Source of the DNA: Dysgonomonas sp.
Lineage (GTDB): Bacteria; Bacteroidota; Bacteroidia; Bacteroidales; Dysgonomonadaceae
Direction: 5' to 3'
Assembly: GCA_003523545.1 (NCBI GenBank)
Contig: DQAM01000019.1
Span: 1 to 10,695 of the forward strand
Length of the DNA stretch: 10,695 nucleotides
The notes beneath the pieces are model-generated. The model did no database searches and was not told the origin of the DNA. It saw only the letters and a program-made list of their open reading frames with translations. Both the position numbers and the translations under genes were made by a program. Below, in pieces: positions 6,427-10,695 of the stretch (position 1 is its first letter; each line of letters starts with the position of its first letter).

Positions 6427-7140
6427 TTAAGTCAGATGGATAAGAAAGTTAAAATCATCTTTCGATGTCAGTTCGTACGTTTCTTGCCCGAATTTGAAAA
6501 TTCGTGCAGTGCGGTCTCCTATCAGTCTTAAATTACCGTCTTCCAGATGCAGGATAGTCGATTCGCGCAGACCTACTACATAAATGTCGGGGTTTTCGGT
6601 AATAAACTCTATGATGCGGGTTTCGCGTGTCTCGCCGCCGTGGTTTGTCGGATGTGCATCCAGATAATGCGGATTGATCTGAAAGGGTACGAGATTGAGA
6701 GCATCGAAACTCAGGGGTGCCGTGATAGGCATATCATTCGTAGTCCTTAATGTGGGGCAGGCCAGATTAGAACCAGCGCTCCATCCAATATAAGGAGTAT
6801 CCGTATTTACCTTTTCACGTATAATTTCGATGAGGCCGTTTTCCTGTACCATGCGTGTGAGCTTCCATGTATTGCCTCCGCCTACCATGATGACGTCTGC
6901 ATCGCGTACGGCTTGTTTCGGATTGCTGTATGTATGTATTCCTTTAACCTGTATGCCTATTTCCTGCAGGCTTTGGTTTACTTTGTCTACATATTCGTCG
7001 TACGAAAAAGTAACGGCCGCATAAGGAATAAATACTATGTTTTTCGGAGAGTCCCCTAAAAATGATTTGATGGTCTGTTTTGGGTATCCCAAATAACTTT
7101 CTCCCGGATTTGTCGAGTTGCTTAACAGTAATAGTTTCAT
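6427..7140 (-). CDS. pepE: Peptidase E (alpha-aspartyl dipeptidase, family S51)
   Basis: A cytoplasmic serine peptidase that cleaves dipeptides with N-terminal aspartate (Asp-X). It has 237 residues, close to the E. coli enzyme (about 229). The class I glutamine-amidotransferase-like fold shows MLLSNSTNPG-like residues at the start, VGGGNT (86-91), and the nucleophile elbow GWSAGSN with Ser121. Asp136 (TTNDMP) and His158 (INPHYLD) fall one residue from the E. coli triad Ser120, Asp135 and His157, so the enzyme looks active. It is the first gene of a two-gene operon with pgpH. A TATTTTTG box 36-43 bp upstream is a likely -7 element, just below a 10-bp inverted repeat. The ATG at 7140 gives the standard MKLLLLSNST beginning. 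Confidence 0.95.
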   Translation of the reverse strand: MKLLLLSNSTNPGESYLGYPKQTIKSFLGDSPKNIVFIPYAAVTFSYDEYVDKVNQSLQEIGIQVKGIHTYSNPKQAVRDADVIMVGGGNTWKLTRMVQENGLIEIIREKVNTDTPYIGWSAGSNLACPTLRTTNDMPITAPLSFDALNLVPFQINPHYLDAHPTNHGGETRETRIIEFITENPDIYVVGLRESTILHLEDGNLRLIGDRTARIFKFGQETYELTSKDDFNFLIHLT

Positions 7141-7175
7141 ATGAAGATAATTGTTTTTGATCGTTATTCTCGTTG

Positions 7176-7183
7176 CAAAAATA
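7176..7183 (-). promoter_or_regulatory. Likely -7 box of the pepE-pgpH operon
   Basis: On the minus strand the box reads TATTTTTG, an exact match to TAnnTTTG, and predicts a start near 7170 and a leader of about 30 nt. No TTTG is found at the expected -33 spot (about 7204-7207), which lies inside the 7202-7228 inverted repeat. Confidence 0.55.
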
Positions 7184-7201
7184 GCTATAATACAAATGTT
7201 C

Positions 7202-7228
7202 CCTACTTTTACAGGATATAAAAGTAGG
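7202..7228. promoter_or_regulatory. 10-bp inverted repeat upstream of pepE
   Basis: CCTACTTTTA (7202-7211) and TAAAAGTAGG (7219-7228) are perfect complements with a 7-nt spacer. It covers the -33 zone of the predicted pepE promoter, so it may be an operator. It could instead be a hairpin in the trailer of the upstream synthetase mRNA, 105 nt after that stop, but no T-run follows. Confidence 0.45.
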
Positions 7229-7229
7229 A

Positions 7230-7289
7230 TTTATCCGGTGATTTTAAAACTCCGGTAAAGATGTTTTTACTTTTTATGTGCCGGATAAA
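7230..7289. repeat. Nested inverted repeat in the trailer of the acyl-CoA synthetase gene
   Basis: TTTATCCGG (7230-7238) is complementary to CCGGATAAA (7281-7289), with a further CCGG-TTTT/AAAA-CCGG partial symmetry between. It begins 44 nt after the synthetase stop and could be a transcript-end structure, although no T-run follows. Confidence 0.4.
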
Positions 7290-7332
7290 CTAAAATTAAC
7301 AGCACATTATCAGCAGATAAGGCGATTGCTTT

Positions 7333-9393
7333 TTATTTTTCAATCCTTATTCTGGCGTCTACGGCTATAACTTCATTCTCGTTTGCCAGCAGCGGATTTA
7401 TATCCATTTCTTTTATTTCGGTGGCAAATCGCAGCAATATGGATAAACGAACAATGATTTCTGCATATAAGTTTTCATTAAGCCCTTTTTGTCCGCGCGA
7501 TCCCTGGATAATTTTATACGATTTCAGGGATTGTATCATCGAATGTGCTTCATGGAAACTTAACGGTGCCAATCCCGAAGCTACATCTTTGAGTACTTCG
7601 ACAAAAATACCGCCCAATCCGCAGAGCATGATATGCCCGAATCGGTCTTCGTACTTAGCTCCTATGAACAATTCGGTGCCTTTTAACATGGGTTGTATCA
7701 TAACAGCTGCTGCATCCGGCAAAGCCATCAACCTATCGAATTCGAGACTTAAATGCTCCTTGGATTTTATATTCAGTACAACACCTCCGATATCCGATTT
7801 GTGTACAGGTCCCACCACTTTCGCAACTACAGGATAGCCTGTTTCTTCGGCAAAATCCAGGATTTCGGATTGAACCGACGAAACCATCTCTTTGACATAA
7901 GGTATTCCGGTAGCTTCGAAAAGCAGTCTGATTTTCTGCGGACTGATGTATCCGTTCTGTTCGATAGAATCTATGATGCGCCTGATCTGCGGAATGTCTA
8001 CATCCAGGTCTTCTATTTTACCTGCGAACGGGGGTGTTGTTGTTACTACTTTCGACAAAGCATTTGCTAATGCCACTTCATCAATGAAATTCACATGGCC
8101 TTTGGCTACAAATTCGTTCATTTCCTGCTCGGCCATTTTGACCGAAGGCAATATCGGATAAATAGGGATGGGTGTCGAATTCATTTTCTGATCCAGAACT
8201 TCATAAGCTTCCCTTACCTTCGTGACTCCGGGGTCACCATAGATAACGGCAATGCCGTCAACGGCCTTGAAATTTTCGATACAAAAATCTATAGCTATCC
8301 CCAGATGTTCGCCTGTGCCTGTTCCCAGAATATCTATCGGATTAGAGACCGAAGTTCCCGGTAAAAGTTTTGTCTTAAGTTTTTCTCCGAGTTCTTTAGG
8401 CATTTCGGGGACATCCATCTTTCCTTTAGAGAGCGCGTCAGTAAGGATAACCGCAGGGCCTCCTGCCTGTGTTATGATGGCTAGGTTGCGTCCTTTTATC
8501 TGCGGCAGTAAAAGTACGGCTCCGATATTGGCTAATTCGTCACGGGAATAACAACGCATAATTCCGGATTTTCGGAACAGCGCTTCTACTGCCAAATCCG
8601 AACTGGCTATGGCTCCTGTATGGGAGGTAGCTGCACGGCTTCCCGATTCGGAAGTTCCCGCTTTGAGGACAGCGATCTTACATCCCTTGTTGATTAATGA
8701 TGAGGAGTGTTCCAGAAAACGGTCGGGGTCTTTGATAGATTCCATATAGACCAGTTTTACCCGCGAAGATTCCTTTGGATCAAAGCTTTCGTTCCAGTAT
8801 TGAATAACGTCTTCTACTCCTATCTGGGCGGAATTCCCTACCGACCACAATGAATTGAACCTTAATCCCACACGTATAGCCGATTCGATCATAAAAGTGG
8901 CTGTGCCGCCCGAACTGGATACCATATCTACTCCCAGTGTATCGAGCGGAGGGACAGGCTTGGTAAAAATAGCCTGGTATAGCGTATTGAACATACCGCT
9001 GCAATTAGGGCCTACCATCGCAGCATCATTGTCGTTAACCAGTTTCGTTATCTTCTTTTCCAGCTCGGCACCTTCTGGTGTTTCTTCACTGAACCCGGCA
9101 GAATAAATGATGAAAGCTTTTACTCCTTTTTTGTGTATCAAAGTTTCCATTACCTGGTAGCAGGAGGCTGCGGGAATAGATATGATTGCTAATTCGGCTT
9201 CGGGTACATCTTCCACATTGCGGTACGATACGACGCCTTGCGTCTCGTCTTGCCTGGCATTCACCACATATAATTTTCCTCTGAATGTTCCCTGGATAAG
9301 GTTGTAGAGGGCACTTCCTCCGGGTTTCAATATGTCATTCGAACCGCCTACTACTATAATGCTTTTCGGGTTGGTCAGCTGTCTGTTTATCAT
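7333..9393 (-). CDS. Acetate-CoA ligase (ADP-forming), fused alpha-beta subunits
   Basis: A cytoplasmic acyl-CoA synthetase (NDP-forming) that converts acetyl-CoA (or related acyl-CoA), ADP and phosphate into the acid, CoA and ATP during fermentation; the reverse reaction activates acids. It has 686 residues in alpha-beta order. The CoA-binding Rossmann domain (about 8-135) has VVGGSN and VGPNCSG. The succinyl-CoA-ligase-like domains (about 150-450) carry the phospho-His region SHTGA with H258. The ATP-grasp domain (about 468-686) has PVVAKVVGP with K525, KSDIGGV, CGLGGIFVEV and EMDINPL. No C-terminal GNAT domain is present, so it is not a Pat-type protein acetyltransferase. Substrate range cannot be read from the sequence. 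It appears monocistronic, with a TATATTTG box just upstream and 192 bp before pepE. AAGGA ends only 2 nt before the ATG. Confidence 0.93.
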   Translation of the reverse strand: MINRQLTNPKSIIVVGGSNDILKPGGSALYNLIQGTFRGKLYVVNARQDETQGVVSYRNVEDVPEAELAIISIPAASCYQVMETLIHKKGVKAFIIYSAGFSEETPEGAELEKKITKLVNDNDAAMVGPNCSGMFNTLYQAIFTKPVPPLDTLGVDMVSSSGGTATFMIESAIRVGLRFNSLWSVGNSAQIGVEDVIQYWNESFDPKESSRVKLVYMESIKDPDRFLEHSSSLINKGCKIAVLKAGTSESGSRAATSHTGAIASSDLAVEALFRKSGIMRCYSRDELANIGAVLLLPQIKGRNLAIITQAGGPAVILTDALSKGKMDVPEMPKELGEKLKTKLLPGTSVSNPIDILGTGTGEHLGIAIDFCIENFKAVDGIAVIYGDPGVTKVREAYEVLDQKMNSTPIPIYPILPSVKMAEQEMNEFVAKGHVNFIDEVALANALSKVVTTTPPFAGKIEDLDVDIPQIRRIIDSIEQNGYISPQKIRLLFEATGIPYVKEMVSSVQSEILDFAEETGYPVVAKVVGPVHKSDIGGVVLNIKSKEHLSLEFDRLMALPDAAAVMIQPMLKGTELFIGAKYEDRFGHIMLCGLGGIFVEVLKDVASGLAPLSFHEAHSMIQSLKSYKIIQGSRGQKGLNENLYAEIIVRLSILLRFATEIKEMDINPLLANENEVIAVDARIRIEK

Positions 9394-9410
9394 AATCCTT
9401 GTGTTTTATA

Positions 9411-9418
9411 CAAATATA
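9411..9418 (-). promoter_or_regulatory. Likely -7 box of the ADP-forming synthetase gene
   Basis: On the minus strand the box reads TATATTTG, an exact TAnnTTTG match 18-25 bp before the ATG, giving a very short leader. The nearest TTTG upstream (9435-9438) is only 16 nt away, shorter than the usual 19-21, so the -33 element is uncertain. Confidence 0.5.
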
Positions 9419-9470
9419 GCATTTCATTCGATGTCAAAATGATATTTTGTTTCCTTTTTTCAGAATGCAC

Positions 9471-9499
9471 TTATCTGTAAATAGTTAAATTATCTGTAA
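9471..9499. promoter_or_regulatory. Tandem TTATCTGTAA repeats between the synthetase and trigger factor genes
   Basis: Two exact 10-bp copies (9471-9480 and 9490-9499) start 19 bp apart, about two helical turns. An inverted half GATAAG (9501-9506) matches CTTATC (9470-9475). They lie 46 bp before the -33 element of tig and about 50 bp above the synthetase -7 box, so they could serve either gene. Confidence 0.4.
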
Positions 9500-9544
9500 G
9501 GATAAGATTATTTAAAGGATTAGCGCCTGAAAAAGAGAAATAAA

Positions 9545-9576
9545 TTTGAATATTGGAATAATAAAAACTATTTTTG
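9545..9576 (+). promoter_or_regulatory. Promoter of tig, Bacteroidota type
   Basis: TTTG (9545-9548), a 20-nt spacer, then TATTTTTG (9569-9576). Both boxes and the spacing fit the Bacteroidota primary sigma consensus exactly. Transcription should start near 9581, giving a leader of about 96 nt. Confidence 0.78.
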
Positions 9577-9583
9577 CACCGCG

Positions 9584-9602
9584 TAAATTCCGTTCGAATT
9601 TA
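9584..9602 (+). other. Stem-loop at the 5' end of the tig leader
   Basis: TAAATTC-CGTTC-GAATTTA is a perfect 7-bp stem with a 5-nt loop, starting within a few bases of the predicted transcript start. A second small stem, AAACC-CTAA-GGTTT, lies at 9613-9626. The first could protect the mRNA 5' end (inferred). No known riboswitch is recognised. Confidence 0.4.
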
Positions 9603-9676
9603 TCAGTCCATGAAACCCTAAGGTTTTAAAATCGAATTAAATACATAACTAAATATATTAAATAGCAAATCAAAAG

Positions 9677-10695
9677 ATGGATACATCTCTTACTAATGTA
9701 GACAGCGTAAATGCTGTAATCAAAATAGAAGTAAAAAAAGCTGATTACCAGCCAAAAGTAGACGAGGCAATAAAATCATTCCGTAAAAAAGCAAATATTC
9801 CCGGGTTCCGTCCGGGTACCGTGCCTACAAGTATGGTTAAGAAAATGTACGGAAAATCGATAATGGCTGAAGAAATCAATAAGTTGGTAGGAGAAAGTCT
9901 GTACAGTTATATTCAGGAGAATAAAATCAACGTATTGGGCGAGCCTCTTCCTAATATCGAACAGCAGCAGCCGATAGACTTCGCTGCCGAAACAGATTAT
10001 GATTTTTATTTCGATATTGCGCTTGCTCCCGAGATAAAAATGTCTTTGACTAAGAAAGACAAAATAAACTATTATAAAATAGCTGTGGATGAGGAAATGG
10101 TCGACAAGCAGATCGCCTCTTACAAAGCTAATTTCGGTAAATACGAAACTGTAGAAGAAGGCGCTAAGGCAACCGACCTTATCAAAGGAGATGTTGTAGA
10201 GCTTGAGAACGGACAGCCCAAAGAAGACGGAATTAAAGTAGAAAATGCTGTATTGATGGCTTCTTATATGAAAAATGAAGAAGAACAGACAAAATTCGTC
10301 GGAGTTGAAAAAGGTGCAGTTATAGTATTTAACCCAGGTAAAGCTTATGATGGAAACGAAACGGAAATAGCTTCTTTCCTTCATATCGATAAAGATAAAG
10401 TAGAGGCTATTGCTCCCGAATTCCAGTTTACAGTAAACGAAATTACCCGTTACAGAGAAGCTGATCTCGATCAGGAACTGTTCGATAAAGTTTTCGGCCC
10501 TAACACGGTAACCACCGAACCTGATTTCAGAGCAAGAGTGAAAGAAACTATTTCTTCTCAGCTGGCTCCTGACAGCGATTATAAATTTTTACTGGATGTG
10601 CGCCAGTTATTGGAAAAGAAAGCAGGAAACCTGGAATTTCCCGACGCATTCCTGAAAAGATGGCTTCTGACATCCAATACAGAAAAGATCGGAAG
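9677..10695 (+). CDS. tig: Trigger factor (partial, 3' end beyond right edge)
   Basis: A ribosome-bound chaperone that receives nascent chains at the exit tunnel. There are 339 codons from the ATG at 9677 and no stop, compared with about 430-450 residues for a full protein. The N-terminal ribosome-binding domain (about 1-130) carries the signature GFRPGTVP at 43-50, the same position as in E. coli. The segment about 160-250 occupies the place of the FKBP-like PPIase domain, but the usual PPIase motifs are not evident, as in other Bacteroidales trigger factors (recalled). The substrate-binding C-terminal domain begins after about 250 (NEITRYREADLDQELFDKVFG) and is cut by the edge. No Shine-Dalgarno is visible; the leader is A-rich. 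A strong promoter precedes it. ClpP/ClpX genes often follow tig, but none can be seen here. Confidence 0.96.
   Translation, partial: MDTSLTNVDSVNAVIKIEVKKADYQPKVDEAIKSFRKKANIPGFRPGTVPTSMVKKMYGKSIMAEEINKLVGESLYSYIQENKINVLGEPLPNIEQQQPIDFAAETDYDFYFDIALAPEIKMSLTKKDKINYYKIAVDEEMVDKQIASYKANFGKYETVEEGAKATDLIKGDVVELENGQPKEDGIKVENAVLMASYMKNEEEQTKFVGVEKGAVIVFNPGKAYDGNETEIASFLHIDKDKVEAIAPEFQFTVNEITRYREADLDQELFDKVFGPNTVTTEPDFRARVKETISSQLAPDSDYKFLLDVRQLLEKKAGNLEFPDAFLKRWLLTSNTEKIG

Noticed and set aside
5878..6531. 217-codon plus-strand open frame
   Set aside because: It lies antisense to pgpH and the end of pepE; both of those are clear enzymes with intact catalytic residues.
9776..10384. 202-codon minus-strand open frame rich in Phe, Ser and Tyr
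   Set aside because: It is the reverse-strand shadow of trigger factor; its odd composition reflects the A-rich coding strand.

Overview
The window reads as chromosomal DNA of a member of the Bacteroidota, most likely order Bacteroidales. Trigger factor, the GlnK/AmtB pair and the ADP-forming acetyl-CoA synthetase all look like Bacteroidales versions. Ribosome-binding sites are weak or absent. Three intergenic regions carry the Bacteroidota promoter box TAnnTTTG (-7), once with TTTG (-33) at the ideal 20-nt spacing. A family such as Dysgonomonadaceae or Tannerellaceae is only a guess.

Layout, left to right. (1) 1-2368, minus strand: an ammonium-uptake operon transcribed leftward as TorF-like outer-membrane porin, P-II protein GlnK, then ammonium transporter AmtB, which runs off the left edge. 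A 14-bp perfect palindrome lies just upstream. (2) 2369-4332: an accessory-looking region. Two arrays of short GC-rich palindromes spaced about 45-65 bp apart (2582-2810 and 3982-4316) bracket a divergent pair. The pair is an XRE-type repressor with a coiled-coil tail (2832-3299, minus) and an unrecognised 111-residue helical protein (3553-3888, plus). Their shared intergenic region holds three copies of an ATATTTTATC motif that look like an operator.

(3) 4333-7140, minus strand: a two-gene operon of pepE (Asp-X dipeptidase) followed 9 bp later by a PgpH-type membrane HD phosphodiesterase, expected to hydrolyse cyclic di-AMP. (4) 7333-9393, minus strand: a fused ADP-forming acetyl-CoA synthetase that makes ATP from acyl-CoA. 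(5) 9677-10695, plus strand: the first 339 codons of trigger factor, behind a near-ideal Bacteroidota promoter.

Most genes are ordinary housekeeping or metabolic genes. The unexplained part is region 2: REPIN-like palindrome arrays, parts of which form a long direct repeat of about 155-160 bp on either side of a small regulator/unknown-protein module. No transposase, tRNA, rRNA or CRISPR array is visible in the window.
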